Shown here: positions 40,943 to 50,384 of the stretch, piece by piece
How the letters are laid out: each line of letters starts with the position of its first letter
Numbering within the stretch: the first letter of the stretch is position 1
Assembly (NCBI GenBank): GCA_023398375.1
Contig: JAEWSH010000061.1
Span: 62,001 to 126,000 of the forward strand
Source: Bacillota bacterium
GTDB lineage: Bacteria > Bacillota > Clostridia > Lachnospirales > Lachnospiraceae
DNA length: 64,000 nt
Reading direction: 5' to 3'
Made by a program: the position numbers and the translations under genes
Notes under the pieces: model-generated
The model's database searches: none
What the model was told of the DNA's origin: nothing
The model's input: the letters and a program-made list of their open reading frames with translations, nothing else

Positions 40943-41683
40943 TTAGCTCAAAAATTCATACGAATATAGTGTCAGCCCATTTGCAGGTGCTACTGGGCCT
41001 GCCTGCAGCCGATCCTTTGCATCCAGTATCTCTTTCACATGAATAGGTTCATACATACCGATGCCCACCTGTATTAACGTCCCCGCTATAATTCTGACCA
41101 TATTATAAAGGAAGCCTGTTCCTGATACCGATATGGTTATCATCTCACCTTGCTGTTCCATATGCAGATCTGTTATGGTGCGTACTGTTGTCTCTGCCTG
41201 GGAACGTTTGCTGCAAAAGCTTTTAAAGTCATGTTCACCGACTAAGTACTGGCATGCCTCTCTCATCAATTCCACATTTAATTTGTAATGTGTAAAATGA
41301 CTGTAGAGACGAACTGTCGGCATTGGAAATTCGGAACACCATATCTTATAATGGTAAGTCTTTATGCTTTTGCAATAACGTGGGTGATAGTCTAACGGTA
41401 CTTCTTCCGATTTACGGATACGGATATCTTCCGGTAATCGCTGATTCAATGCATAGGATATTTTTTCACCCGGCATTCTCGCTACTGTATTAAATACTGC
41501 AATATTACATAATGCATGGACACCGGAATCAGTTCTGCTGGCACCAATGATACGGATTTCTTCTCCCAACAGATCTGTCAGGCAGCGATTTAACTCGCTT
41601 TCTATTGTGATACCATTAGGCTGTATCTGCCATCCATGATAATTTGTTCCGTCATAGGCGACTACTAATCTTACACGTTTCAT
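40943..41683 (-). CDS. truA: tRNA pseudouridine synthase A
   Basis: 246 residues. RLVVAYDGTNYHGWQIQPN opens the family, catalytic Asp is in GASRTDSGVHA, and LYNMVRIIAGTL is conserved. It modifies positions 38-40 of tRNA anticodon arms. The start overlaps the ecfT stop by 4 bases. Confidence 0.97.
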   Translation of the reverse strand: MKRVRLVVAYDGTNYHGWQIQPNGITIESELNRCLTDLLGEEIRIIGASRTDSGVHALCNIAVFNTVARMPGEKISYALNQRLPEDIRIRKSEEVPLDYHPRYCKSIKTYHYKIWCSEFPMPTVRLYSHFTHYKLNVELMREACQYLVGEHDFKSFCSKRSQAETTVRTITDLHMEQQGEMITISVSGTGFLYNMVRIIAGTLIQVGIGMYEPIHVKEILDAKDRLQAGPVAPANGLTLYSYEFLS

Positions 41684-42489
41684 ACTATAAATATTATTCT
41701 CCCGATCGCAATTACAAATGCAAGGTATGCATAGACAATCACATAAGCCAGTCTATCTGTCTTATGGTATTTCAAAGGCTTCATCTTGGTACGATTCTCT
41801 CCGCCTCTATAGCATCTGGCTTCCATTGCCATTGCCAGATCATTTGCACGCCTGAATGCTGAGATAAACAATGGTACCAATAACGGTACTAAGCTTTTAG
41901 CTCTTTTTATGAGATTTCCGCTTTCAAAATCTGCGCCCCTGGCTATTTGTGCTTTCATGATTTTATCTGTTTCCTCTAATAAGATAGGAATAAAACGAAG
42001 TGCTATTGACATCATCATGGACACTTCATGAACCGGTAATTTAATAATTTTTAGTGGTTTTAATAATTTTTCCATTCCATCTGTTAAGTTATTTGGAGTT
42101 GTCGTAAGTGTCATCACTGACGAACCAATGATCAGAAAAGAGAGTCTGACTGCCATGCTCACTGCTGTTAACACGCCCTCTTTCGTTATTGTAATCTTCC
42201 AAAAACTGATCAGGGGATCTCCGGGAGTTAAAAATAAATTAAAGGCTACTGTTATGATCAATAAAAACATGATTGCTTTCATGCCTTTTATCATATATTT
42301 GAAAGGTACCTTGGATAGTTTAATGATCACAAGCAAAAACACTGCTGCTGCAATATACCCTATAAAATTCTTTACTGTAAACAATGATATGATAAATATC
42401 ATCGTTGACATCAGTTTAACGCGTGGATCTAAGCGATGTATTATGGAATCGGTCTGATAGTATTGACCTAGTGTAATATCCCTAAGCAT
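41680..42489 (-). CDS. ecfT: ECF transporter transmembrane component EcfT
   Basis: 269 residues, about five to six membrane helices and the EcfT signature ARG in AQIARGADFESGN plus a second ARC-like motif (EARCYRGGENRT). It couples the ATPases to S-components such as BioY (5.6-6.2 kb). Overlaps ecfA2 by one base and truA by four. Confidence 0.95.
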   Translation of the reverse strand: MLRDITLGQYYQTDSIIHRLDPRVKLMSTMIFIISLFTVKNFIGYIAAAVFLLVIIKLSKVPFKYMIKGMKAIMFLLIITVAFNLFLTPGDPLISFWKITITKEGVLTAVSMAVRLSFLIIGSSVMTLTTTPNNLTDGMEKLLKPLKIIKLPVHEVSMMMSIALRFIPILLEETDKIMKAQIARGADFESGNLIKRAKSLVPLLVPLFISAFRRANDLAMAMEARCYRGGENRTKMKPLKYHKTDRLAYVIVYAYLAFVIAIGRIIFIV

Positions 42490-43352
42490 TAATTTTTCCT
42501 CTGTTTTCTCCGAATTGCTTCCAGAATTTCATTTTTTGCTTCATCTAATGTTGTAACGTCTGTGTTCACAGGAAATACTTTTTCATTTACTGTATTCATA
42601 ATATAAGTCACCTGAGGGGCAGCCAGACCCACTTCCTCTAATTGGAGGTAAGAGCGAAATACTTTTTTCGGTATATCATCAAATAGTATCGCTCCTTTAT
42701 TCATTACAATAATCCGGTCAACATATTTTGCCACATCTTCCATGCTATGAGACACCAGTATGACCGTTATCCCTGTTTCTTCACGCAGCTTTGCAATTTG
42801 ATCAAGAATCTCATCCCTGCCCTTTGGATCCAGTCCGGCAGTCGGTTCATCCAGAATCAATACTTCCGGTTTCATCGCAAGTACACCCGCTATTGCAACT
42901 CTTCTTTTTTGACCACCCGACAAATCAAATGGTGATTGGTAGAAATAGTCATCTTCCAACCCTACTTGTTTTAAGGCTGTATAAGCTCTTATCTCTACTT
43001 CACTTTTAGATAGTCCAAGATTCTTTGGTCCAAAGCATACATCCGAAAACACATCTGTTTCAAAGAGCTGATGTTCCGGATACTGAAATACTAATCCAAC
43101 TTTACTCCGTAACCTTTTCATGTCAAAGCCTTCTGAATAGTAATCTTCTCCATTATAATAAATGCTTCCTTGTGTTGGTTTCATTAATCCGTTCAGATGT
43201 TGCACCAATGTTGATTTTCCAGAACCTGTATGCCCGATCAATCCTATAAATTGACCATCCGGTATCTGAATCGTAATATCATTTAAGGCATGAACCGCCA
43301 TGGTTGTTCCTTCTTCATAGATATAACTGATATGATTCACAATGATTGCCAT
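42489..43352 (-). CDS. ecfA2: ECF transporter ATPase EcfA2 (CbiO-type)
   Basis: 287 residues from the MAIIV start. Walker A GHTGSGKST, Q-loop FQYPEHQLF, ABC signature LSGGQKRRVAIAG, Walker B VLILDEPTAGLDPKG, H-loop SHSMED. The C-terminal extension is of EcfA2 type. It forms the heterodimer with EcfA1. A 41-base gap separates them. Confidence 0.96.
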   Translation of the reverse strand: MAIIVNHISYIYEEGTTMAVHALNDITIQIPDGQFIGLIGHTGSGKSTLVQHLNGLMKPTQGSIYYNGEDYYSEGFDMKRLRSKVGLVFQYPEHQLFETDVFSDVCFGPKNLGLSKSEVEIRAYTALKQVGLEDDYFYQSPFDLSGGQKRRVAIAGVLAMKPEVLILDEPTAGLDPKGRDEILDQIAKLREETGITVILVSHSMEDVAKYVDRIIVMNKGAILFDDIPKKVFRSYLQLEEVGLAAPQVTYIMNTVNEKVFPVNTDVTTLDEAKNEILEAIRRKQRKN

Positions 43353-43393
43353 TTTAGCTCCTATCTGTATTCCTTGCCTAAACTGCGGCATAC

Positions 43394-44245
43394 TTACACA
43401 ATCTTCTTTAGTTCCTGGATAAATTCATCTCCGGTAATGATTCCTTCCGGTAATGGGACACCGCTCTTTCTAAGCTCATGCGCCAGCAGCGTTACCTGGG
43501 GTACATCCAATCGCAATTCCTTCAGTTCTTCCACTTTTGAAAATACTTCCTTCGGAGTACCCTGCATCTCTATCTTGCCTTTATCCATAACGATTATCTT
43601 ATCAGCATAGATTGCTTCTTCCATATAATGTGTAATTAGTACAACGGTCACTCCTTCTACCTGATTCAAAGCTCTCGCCGCACGGATTACTTCTTTTCGG
43701 CCATTTGGATCCAGCATTGCCGTTGGTTCATCCATAATAATACACTTTGGATGCATGGCAATGACACCTGCGATGGAAACTCGTTGCTTCTGACCGCCCG
43801 ATAATTTATTCGGAGAATGTTTTCTAAATTCATACATCCCAACTGCTTTCAGACTCTCTTTGACGCGTTCCCATATTTCCTCTGTCGGAACTCCCATATT
43901 TTCAGGTCCGAATCCGACATCTTCTTCTACGACCTGTCCGATGATCTGATTATCCGGATTCTGAAATACCATCCCTGCATTCTGCCTGATATCCCACAAA
44001 TATTTTTCATCTGTTGTATCTTTTCCATCCACCCAGACAGCACCTTCTGTCGGATATAATATCGCATTGATATGTTTTGCGAGTGTGGATTTTCCAGAAC
44101 CATTATGTCCCAATATTGCTACAAAGTTTCCCTGTTCTATGTCAAGATCCACCTCATCCACTGCACGCGTAATTCCTTCTACATTTCCCTCTTCGTCACG
44201 CCTTATATATTCAAATATCAATTTACTTGCTTTTATAATTCCCAT
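43394..44245 (-). CDS. ecfA1: ECF transporter ATPase EcfA1 (CbiO-type)
   Basis: 283 residues from MGIIKASK, the usual EcfA1 start. Walker A GHNGSGKST, Q-loop FQNPDNQIIG, signature LSGGQKQRVSIAG, Walker B CIIMDEPTAMLDPNGR. First gene of ecfA1-ecfA2-ecfT-truA. An M15 peptidase gene on the other strand separates it from rplQ, so it needs its own promoter in 44,246-44,486, which I could not place. Confidence 0.96.
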   Translation of the reverse strand: MGIIKASKLIFEYIRRDEEGNVEGITRAVDEVDLDIEQGNFVAILGHNGSGKSTLAKHINAILYPTEGAVWVDGKDTTDEKYLWDIRQNAGMVFQNPDNQIIGQVVEEDVGFGPENMGVPTEEIWERVKESLKAVGMYEFRKHSPNKLSGGQKQRVSIAGVIAMHPKCIIMDEPTAMLDPNGRKEVIRAARALNQVEGVTVVLITHYMEEAIYADKIIVMDKGKIEMQGTPKEVFSKVEELKELRLDVPQVTLLAHELRKSGVPLPEGIITGDEFIQELKKIV

Positions 44246-44486
44246 TCTTGTTCCTATCCGCTGCACTTTATTTCATGATAAAGCACTATCTATTAAATTG
44301 TATATTTTTATTTGTTATCTGAATTATTATTTTGGTTTACATTCTTTGTCTGCCTCTTATTGTACTAAATTATTCCTTACTTTACAAGGTGGCTTATACT
44401 TTATTTATTCTCTATTGTTACGCTCATCAAAATATGTAATAATGTAATATATTGAAATGCAATGTTTATGACAGGGAGGTTACGAT

Positions 44487-45290
44487 TTGAGCTATTCAAG
44501 AATATTATTATATACAGGCACTTTTGTCCTTATCAGCTTAGCAGGAATTATGAATGCCCACACAACAGTAAAAGCAAATACTTCAGTTTGTGCTCCATCA
44601 ATGATAACCCCTAATTCTCTCAATTCAACACAAAAAAGTATTTCTGTCAATGCAGCTTCAAAAGGAGATTCTGCTGCTATGAAATGTGAAGCAAGTCCAG
44701 ACCGTATTACCTATCAACCTGGTTTTTATTATGAGCCTATTACAGATACAATCAAAAAGAGAATTTATGGTTATTCCTATAAAGAAGATTGTTCTATACC
44801 ATATGAAGATTTGAGATATGTCAGTGTACTTTACATAAATTTTGAAGACAAAACAGAAGTTGGTGAAATCATTTGTAATAAATCAATTGCAGAAGATCTG
44901 GTCGAAATATTCTATGGACTTTATCAGGCGGAATACCCAATTGAACAAATACGCCTCATTGATGAATATAATGCGGATGATGATTTATCCTGTCTTGATA
45001 ATAACACTTCCTGTTTTAACTACAGAGTTGTTGCTGGTACTACTAAATTATCGAAACATGCGCAGGGACTGGCCATTGATATCAATCCTTTTTATAACCC
45101 ATATGTTACTTATCCAAATGGTGTAGCACATGTCTCACCTGCCGGCAGTGAAACTTATGCAGATAGAAATGCAGACTTTGCCTATAAAATTGATAAAAAT
45201 GATTTGTGCTATCAGTTATTTACCGCACACGGATTCACTTGGGGCGGTAACTGGAAAACTTTGAAAGATTACCAGCATTTTCAAAAATAA
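44487..45290 (+). CDS. M15-type D-Ala-D-Ala carboxypeptidase/endopeptidase, secreted
   Basis: 267 residues from TTG with GGGAGGT upstream. A signal-like hydrophobic N-terminus (ILLYTGTFVLISLAGIMNAHTTVKA) then a linker of about 80 residues. The peptidase domain contains VVAGTTKLSKHAQGLAIDINPFYNPY, with the HxxxxxxD zinc ligands of VanY/M15, and TAHGFTWGGNW with the second histidine segment. It trims or cleaves peptidoglycan peptides. It interrupts the rplQ-ecfA1 junction on the opposite strand, an unusual place. Confidence 0.85.
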   Translation: MSYSRILLYTGTFVLISLAGIMNAHTTVKANTSVCAPSMITPNSLNSTQKSISVNAASKGDSAAMKCEASPDRITYQPGFYYEPITDTIKKRIYGYSYKEDCSIPYEDLRYVSVLYINFEDKTEVGEIICNKSIAEDLVEIFYGLYQAEYPIEQIRLIDEYNADDDLSCLDNNTSCFNYRVVAGTTKLSKHAQGLAIDINPFYNPYVTYPNGVAHVSPAGSETYADRNADFAYKIDKNDLCYQLFTAHGFTWGGNWKTLKDYQHFQK

Positions 45291-45317
45291 TTTTATAAAT
45301 AATTTACTGTCTAACAC

Positions 45318-45350
45318 AAAACCCCACATCTCAATTGAGATATGGGGTTC
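45318..45350. terminator. Bidirectional terminator between M15 gene and rplQ
   Basis: AACCCCACATCTCAA pairs with TTGAGATATGGGGTT, flanked by A and T runs. Ends the ribosomal operon transcript. Confidence 0.88.
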
Positions 45351-45387
45351 ATTTTATGAATTTATTTCGTGTAAAAATTCCTATGAA

Positions 45388-45924
45388 TTAAACTAACTCT
45401 AAAAGAACTTCCATTGCTGCATCACCTTTACGCTGACCGATCTTAACGATTCTTGTATATCCACCTTTACGGTCTACATATTTAGGTGCAACTTCATCAA
45501 ATAATTTAGCAACTAAATCTACTTCTTTTGTATTTTTCTTTTTGCCTGCATTAGATTCTGGTACTTCTGTTACAGAATATAATACTTTAAGCATTTGTCT
45601 TCTTGCATGAGTTCTGGAAGCCTTGTCTTTTTTAATTTCTTTTTCAACTTCATCGTAAACAGTTACTTTCTTACCGTCTACAACTTCTTTTACTCTTTTG
45701 CCGTCTTTATCTTTACGAGCAACTTTAGCAGTCACTTTTACAGTTTCAAAGTTATCTTTTTCTTTTACTGCTAACGCAATGAGTCCTTCCGCAATTTTCT
45801 GAACTTCTTTTGCTTTTGCTTCTGTTGTAACAATTTTACCTTTGTATAAAAGACTTGTTACCTGACCTCTTAACAATGCTTTTCTTTGCGCAGATGTTCT
45901 GCCAAGTTTTCTGTATGCTGCCAT
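45388..45924 (-). CDS. rplQ: 50S ribosomal protein L17
   Basis: 178 residues. MAAYRKLGRTSAQRKALLRGQVTSLL starts L17 and GGYTRIVKIGQRKGDAAMEVLLEL ends it. Length exceeds the usual 115-130 residues by an internal charged insertion (KDKDGKRVKEVVDGKKVTVYD), a feature seen in Lachnospiraceae. Last gene of the super-operon, 172 bases after rpoA. Confidence 0.97.
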   Translation of the reverse strand: MAAYRKLGRTSAQRKALLRGQVTSLLYKGKIVTTEAKAKEVQKIAEGLIALAVKEKDNFETVKVTAKVARKDKDGKRVKEVVDGKKVTVYDEVEKEIKKDKASRTHARRQMLKVLYSVTEVPESNAGKKKNTKEVDLVAKLFDEVAPKYVDRKGGYTRIVKIGQRKGDAAMEVLLELV

Positions 45925-46096
45925 TTTAAGGCTCCTTTCTTATCACAGGAGGCTTTATCCTCACATTGTGGATGCATCCGGCTACGCTCTTTGGTCTTAC
46001 TTACCGAATGGTTTTGGGGTTCCATTTATGAGTCCCACACACATGTACCCGTCGGATTTATCATGCATGCGATATCATGATAGACTATAAAGTATC

Positions 46097-47053
46097 TTAC
46101 TCTTCTGTAGGATTTAACTCTAAGCCTAATTCCTTTAATTTTGCTAGAACTTCTTCTAATGATTTACGTCCTAAATTACGGACTTTCATCATATCCTCTG
46201 ATGTTCTATTTGTCAATTCTTCAACGGTATTGATGCCAGCTCTCTTTAAGCAGTTATAAGAACGAACAGATAACTCCAATTCATCAATGCTCATTTCCAG
46301 AACTTTTTCTTTTTCATCGTCTTCTTTTTCAACCATGACTTCTGCCGTTTTCGCATTTTCCGATAAATCGATGAAAAGGCTTAAATGCTCACTAAGTACT
46401 TTTGCAGCAAGGCTTACAGCTTCATCTGCAACCAATGTTCCGTTTGTATAAACGTCTAATGTAAGTTTATCATAATCCGTAATCTGTCCTACGCGAGTAT
46501 TTGCAACTGACATATTTACTCTTTCAACAGGAGTATAGATAGAATCCACTGCAATAACACCGATTGGTAAATCTTCACTCTTATTCTTATCTGCGCTCAC
46601 ATAACCTCTGCCTTTTGTAATAGTAAGTTCCATATATAACTTGCTATCTTTTCCATTAATGGTAGCGATTACCTGATCAGGGTTTAAAATTTCAATGTCT
46701 TGATCCACTTGAATATCAGAAGCTTTTACGACACCTTCGCCCTCAAACTCTATATAAGCTGTTTTCGGTTCATTTGTTTCGCTGCTATTTCTTATCGCTA
46801 AGCTTTTAATGTTCATGATAATCTCTGTTACATCTTCTTTAACGCCCGGAATGGAACTAAATTCATGTAATACACCTTCGATTTTAACCTGGCTTACTGC
46901 AGCTCCTGGTAAAGAAGACAGCATGATCCTTCTCAAAGAGTTGCCCAGCGTAATGCCATAGCCTCTCTCTAAAGGTTCTACAACAAATTTACCATACTTT
47001 TTATCTTCAGAGATTTCTGTAACCTCAATATTGGGTCTTTCAAAATCAAACAC
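46097..47053 (-). CDS. rpoA: RNA polymerase alpha subunit
   Basis: 318 residues from GTG at 47053, chosen because GGAGG lies 8 bases before it; a TTG 6 bases earlier would be too near. The N-terminal dimer domain (VEPLERGYGITLGNSLRRIMLSSLPGAA) and C-terminal DNA-binding domain (ELSVRSYNCLKRAGINTVEELTNRTSEDMMKVRNLGRKSLEE) are complete. Follows rpsD by 79 bases. Confidence 0.98.
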   Translation of the reverse strand: MFDFERPNIEVTEISEDKKYGKFVVEPLERGYGITLGNSLRRIMLSSLPGAAVSQVKIEGVLHEFSSIPGVKEDVTEIIMNIKSLAIRNSSETNEPKTAYIEFEGEGVVKASDIQVDQDIEILNPDQVIATINGKDSKLYMELTITKGRGYVSADKNKSEDLPIGVIAVDSIYTPVERVNMSVANTRVGQITDYDKLTLDVYTNGTLVADEAVSLAAKVLSEHLSLFIDLSENAKTAEVMVEKEDDEKEKVLEMSIDELELSVRSYNCLKRAGINTVEELTNRTSEDMMKVRNLGRKSLEEVLAKLKELGLELNPTEE

Positions 47054-47132
47054 CGACAATACCCTCCTTTACGAATATTCTATAAGACAAAACTGCCACA
47101 ATGGCAATTTTGTCTTTATTAATTAGCAATGA

Positions 47133-47726
47133 TTATTTAGAATATAATTCGACGATAAGCATTTCATCAACCGGAACATCAATTACTTCTCTTGAAGGAA
47201 GTTCTTTTACTGTTCCCTTTAATGCTTCGCTGTCTACATCAAGCCATTCCGGGATTAATCTTCCAGCTGTTACTTCCATAATATCTTTATATCTTTGTAA
47301 GCTCTTTGATTTTTCTCTGATTTCGATTACATCACCAGCTTTGATAAGGTATGATGGAATATTAACTTGTTTTCCATTCACTAAAACATGTTTATGCCCA
47401 ACAATTTGTCTTGATTCTCTTCTTGTTCTTGCAAAACCCATTCTAAAAATAACATTGTCAAGTCTGCTCTCTAAAATAACCATCAGGTTCTCACCTGACA
47501 TTCCTTTCATTCGATCAGCTCTTTCAAAATAATTTCTAAAAGGTTTTTCAAGTACGCCATAGATAAATTTTGCTTTTTGTTTCTCTCTTAATTGGAGACC
47601 ATACTCACTCATTTTCTTGTTGGCTCTTTGAGGACTTCTATTAGATTTTTTATCATATCCTAAAAATGCAGGCTCCAAACCAAGTGATCTACATCTTTTA
47701 AGAACAGGAACTCTATTAACTGCCAT
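47133..47726 (-). CDS. rpsD: 30S ribosomal protein S4
   Basis: 197 residues. S4 domain RLDNVIFRMGFARTRRESRQIVGHKHVLVNGK near 90-125 and the N-terminal RCRSLGLEPAFLG. No zinc cysteines are present in the N-terminal domain, so it is the C-minus form. It is a primary 16S binder, located 17 bases after rpsK. Confidence 0.98.
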   Translation of the reverse strand: MAVNRVPVLKRCRSLGLEPAFLGYDKKSNRSPQRANKKMSEYGLQLREKQKAKFIYGVLEKPFRNYFERADRMKGMSGENLMVILESRLDNVIFRMGFARTRRESRQIVGHKHVLVNGKQVNIPSYLIKAGDVIEIREKSKSLQRYKDIMEVTAGRLIPEWLDVDSEALKGTVKELPSREVIDVPVDEMLIVELYSK

Positions 47727-47743
47727 TTGTATTTTCCTCCTAA

Positions 47744-48139
47744 TTAAACTCTTCTACGTTTTGGTGGACGACATCCATTATGTGGTACCGGCGTTACGTC
47801 TCTGATACTTGTTACTTCAAGTCCACAAGCTTGAAGTGCACGAATTGCAGCTTCTCTTCCTGAACCTGGTCCTTTTACCATAACGTCAACAGATTTTAAT
47901 CCATGAATTAATGCTGCCTTTGTAGCTGTTTCTGCAGCCATTTGTGCTGCATAAGGAGTAGATTTTCTTGAACCTCTAAAACCAAGACCACCAGCACTTG
48001 CCCAGCTAAGAGCGTTTCCTTCTGTATCTGTCAATGTAACAATTGTATTGTTAAATGAAGATTGAATATGTGCTTGTCCACGTTCAACGTTTTTCTTCAC
48101 GCGCTTTTTTGTTACTTTTTTTGCAACTGATTTAGCCAT
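47744..48139 (-). CDS. rpsK: 30S ribosomal protein S11
   Basis: 131 residues. GQAHIQSSFNNTIVTLTDTEGN and KGPGSGREAAIRAL and the C-terminal PHNGCRPPKRRRV are S11 features. Platform protein near the mRNA exit. Lies 33 bases after rpsM. Confidence 0.98.
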   Translation of the reverse strand: MAKSVAKKVTKKRVKKNVERGQAHIQSSFNNTIVTLTDTEGNALSWASAGGLGFRGSRKSTPYAAQMAAETATKAALIHGLKSVDVMVKGPGSGREAAIRALQACGLEVTSIRDVTPVPHNGCRPPKRRRV

Positions 48140-48172
48140 TTAAACTAACCTACTTTCTTTATTAATCAATTA

Positions 48173-48541
48173 TTATTTCTTCTTATTTGCAACTGTTCTC
48201 TTAGGACCTTTTCTAGTTCTGGCATTTGTCTTAGTCTTTTGTCCACGAACCGGAAGTCCTTTTCTGTGACGGATACCACGATAGCATCCAATCTCCTGTA
48301 ATCTCTTGATGTTAAGAGCGATCTCTCTTCTCAAATCACCTTCCACCATAGTAGTTTCCGCGATTACTTCTCCGAGTCTCTTTACTTCATCATCTGTTAA
48401 GTCTCTAACACGTGTGTCAGGGTTAACTTTTGCCTCTGCTAAAATTTTGTTAGCACTTACTCTACCGATACCATAGATATAAGTTAAGCCAATTTCTACA
48501 CGTTTTTCTCTTGGTAAGTCTACACCAGCAATACGAGCCAT
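48173..48541 (-). CDS. rpsM: 30S ribosomal protein S13
   Basis: 122 residues from MARIAGVDLPREKR with GGAGG upstream; a longer frame is rejected. HRKGLPVRGQKTKTNARTRKGPKR marks the S13 tail that contacts P-site tRNA. A 307-base gap separates it from rpmJ, with a possible promoter at 48741-48769. Confidence 0.97.
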   Translation of the reverse strand: MARIAGVDLPREKRVEIGLTYIYGIGRVSANKILAEAKVNPDTRVRDLTDDEVKRLGEVIAETTMVEGDLRREIALNIKRLQEIGCYRGIRHRKGLPVRGQKTKTNARTRKGPKRTVANKKK

Positions 48542-48740
48542 GTAAATATTCCTCCATTTTCTTGTTACCTTAGGTTGCGTCGTCCACAAATATTTGTGCC
48601 TGAAATGTATACGCACCTATTATTAGCATGTTACTAATTGATTGGGATGACTTTCAGCCATCCGGTTGGACATAATCCAACTTCTCCGATACTTCGAACT
48701 TCTCGGTATCAAAAAGTAATATCACGTAGAGTCCTACGGT

Positions 48741-48769
48741 ATATTATATTTTGTACACTAGTGTTGTAA
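48741..48769 (-). promoter_or_regulatory. Possible internal promoter before rpsM
   Basis: TTACAA (48769-48764), 17 bases, TAATAT (48746-48741), in the 307-base gene-free stretch between rpmJ and rpsM. The rest of that stretch shows no gene. Confidence 0.45.
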
Positions 48770-48848
48770 TTTGACGGAAAACAACACGCAGCCGCACATC
48801 ACAATGAGACAAGTATCCAATACACTTGTTTCATATCAAATGTTCGAA

Positions 48849-48962
48849 TTATCCTTGTCTTTGTTTGTGTTTTGGGTTTTCGCAGATTATTCTGACTTTC
48901 CCTTTTCTTTTAATAACTTTGCATTTTTCGCAAATTGGTTTTACTGATGATCTAACTTTCAC
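48849..48962 (-). CDS. rpmJ: 50S ribosomal protein L36
   Basis: 37 residues from a GTG start with AAGGAGGG upstream: VKVRSSVKPICEKCKVIKRK then a C-terminal half ending ENPKHKQRQG. The zinc-binding C-X2-C, C-X12-C-X4-H pattern (C11, C14, C27, H32) is present, so it is the zinc form. 136 bases after infA, with a small hairpin at about 49034-49052 between. Confidence 0.95.
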   Translation of the reverse strand: MKVRSSVKPICEKCKVIKRKGKVRIICENPKHKQRQG

Positions 48963-49098
48963 GTTAAACCCTCCTTTCAAAAACGACCGTTTTACAGTAT
49001 AGCATATAATAAAACGAATTACAAGGTGTTTTCGGTATATTTTTAATATACCTGGTAAGAATAATTATAATATTCTTCCAAACAATCTTTCGATTGTT

Positions 49099-49317
49099 CT
49101 ATTTATCTCTCCAAATGATTCTGCCTTTTGATAAATCATATGGTGATAACTCTAATGTCACTTTATCACCCGGTAAAATACGGATGAAATTTTGTCTTAG
49201 CTTGCCGCTAATATGTGCAAGCACTTTATGACCATTTTCAAGTTCAACCTGAAACATTGTATTTGGTAATTTTTCAATTACGATACCTTCTATTTCAATA
49301 ACATCGGATTTTGACAT
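49099..49317 (-). CDS. infA: Translation initiation factor IF-1
   Basis: 72 residues, S1-like OB fold (MSKSDVIEIEGIVIEKLPNT, VLAHISGKLRQNFIRILPGDKV). Occupies the A site in initiation. 38 bases after the KOW protein. Confidence 0.98.
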   Translation of the reverse strand: MSKSDVIEIEGIVIEKLPNTMFQVELENGHKVLAHISGKLRQNFIRILPGDKVTLELSPYDLSKGRIIWRDK

Positions 49318-49355
49318 TCTTTCTACCTCCTAAATCTATTGCCATTCATAAAACT

Positions 49356-49610
49356 TTAATCAGCTAATATTTTTATAGCCCTTTTAATCTCTTCATTTTG
49401 AACCGGCTTCTTATTTCTAAGTCTGTCTGCTATTGCTTCATTCTTATATTTACGAATCAGTTGAATATGTTTCTTACTCTTTTTTTTAGGATGTTCCATA
49501 GGTTTCAGAATTCCATCCACTAGATATACATATTCATCCTTTTCTTCTATTATGATATATACTTGATTCTTATCGTGACCTGCCTTGGAAATGGCAAACA
49601 ATCCTATCAT
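49356..49610 (-). CDS. KOW-domain RNA-binding protein (L14e-like)
   Basis: 84 residues from the ATG with GGAGG 8 bases upstream. ISKAGHDKNQVYIIIEEKDEYVYLVDG is a KOW-like beta barrel as in archaeal/eukaryotic L14e, followed by a basic helical tail. Its conserved place between map and infA is known in Clostridia; ribosome association is inferred. Confidence 0.85.
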   Translation of the reverse strand: MIGLFAISKAGHDKNQVYIIIEEKDEYVYLVDGILKPMEHPKKKSKKHIQLIRKYKNEAIADRLRNKKPVQNEEIKRAIKILAD

Positions 49611-49626
49611 ACTGACTACCTCCATT

Positions 49627-50379
49627 CTATGCTAAGGTAAGGATTTCTGGTTCACCATCTGTAATAAGAACAGTGTTTTCATAATGAGCTGATAAAGAAC
49701 CATCCTCCGTAACAACGGTCCAGTCATCATCCAGCCACTCCACGTCGCATCTTCCAATATTGATCATAGGTTCAATTGCAAGTGTCATGCCCGATCTAAG
49801 AATCAGTCCTTTTTTTCTTTGTGCAAAGTTTGGAATCTGTGGATCCTCATGAAGACTCGTTCCTATTCCGTGTCCTACTAAGTCTCTTACAATTCCATAT
49901 CCAAACGGTGTTACATAAGCATCAATAGCATTTGAAATATCATATAAATGATTTCCATCTTTTGCCATTTTAATTCCTTCGAAGAAGCTTTGTTTTGTAA
50001 CATCAATTAATTTTTGCGCTTCCGGACTGATTTTTCCAACTGCATGTGTTCTAGCTGCATCGGAATGATATCCTTTATAGATAAGTCCAGCATCCAGACT
50101 GACAATATCGCCTTCCTGCAGGATGCGACGATGATTCGGGATTCCATGAACTACTTCATCATTAACGGATACACAAATTGATGCCGGATATCCATTATAA
50201 TGTAAGAAATTTGGTATGCATCCAAAACTTCGAATCAATTTGTCGCCGAGGATATCAATATCTTTTGTTGACATTCCCGGCTTAATAGCTTTGCCTAATT
50301 CTTCATGAACCTGTGCGAGCAATCTGCATGACTCGCGCATAAGTTCTATTTCTTTGGCAGATTTAATTGATACAGCCAT
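49627..50379 (-). CDS. map: Methionine aminopeptidase, type I
   Basis: 250 residues. The metal ligands lie in LDAGLIYKGYHSDAARTHAVG (two Asp), VGHGIGTSLHEDPQIPNF (His), LAIEPMINIG (Glu) and HYENTVLIT (Glu). It removes the initiator methionine. Starts 5 bases after adk. The first residues KSAKEIELMRESCRLLAQV are typical. Confidence 0.97.
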   Translation of the reverse strand: MAVSIKSAKEIELMRESCRLLAQVHEELGKAIKPGMSTKDIDILGDKLIRSFGCIPNFLHYNGYPASICVSVNDEVVHGIPNHRRILQEGDIVSLDAGLIYKGYHSDAARTHAVGKISPEAQKLIDVTKQSFFEGIKMAKDGNHLYDISNAIDAYVTPFGYGIVRDLVGHGIGTSLHEDPQIPNFAQRKKGLILRSGMTLAIEPMINIGRCDVEWLDDDWTVVTEDGSLSAHYENTVLITDGEPEILTLA

Positions 50380-50384
50380 CCTAT

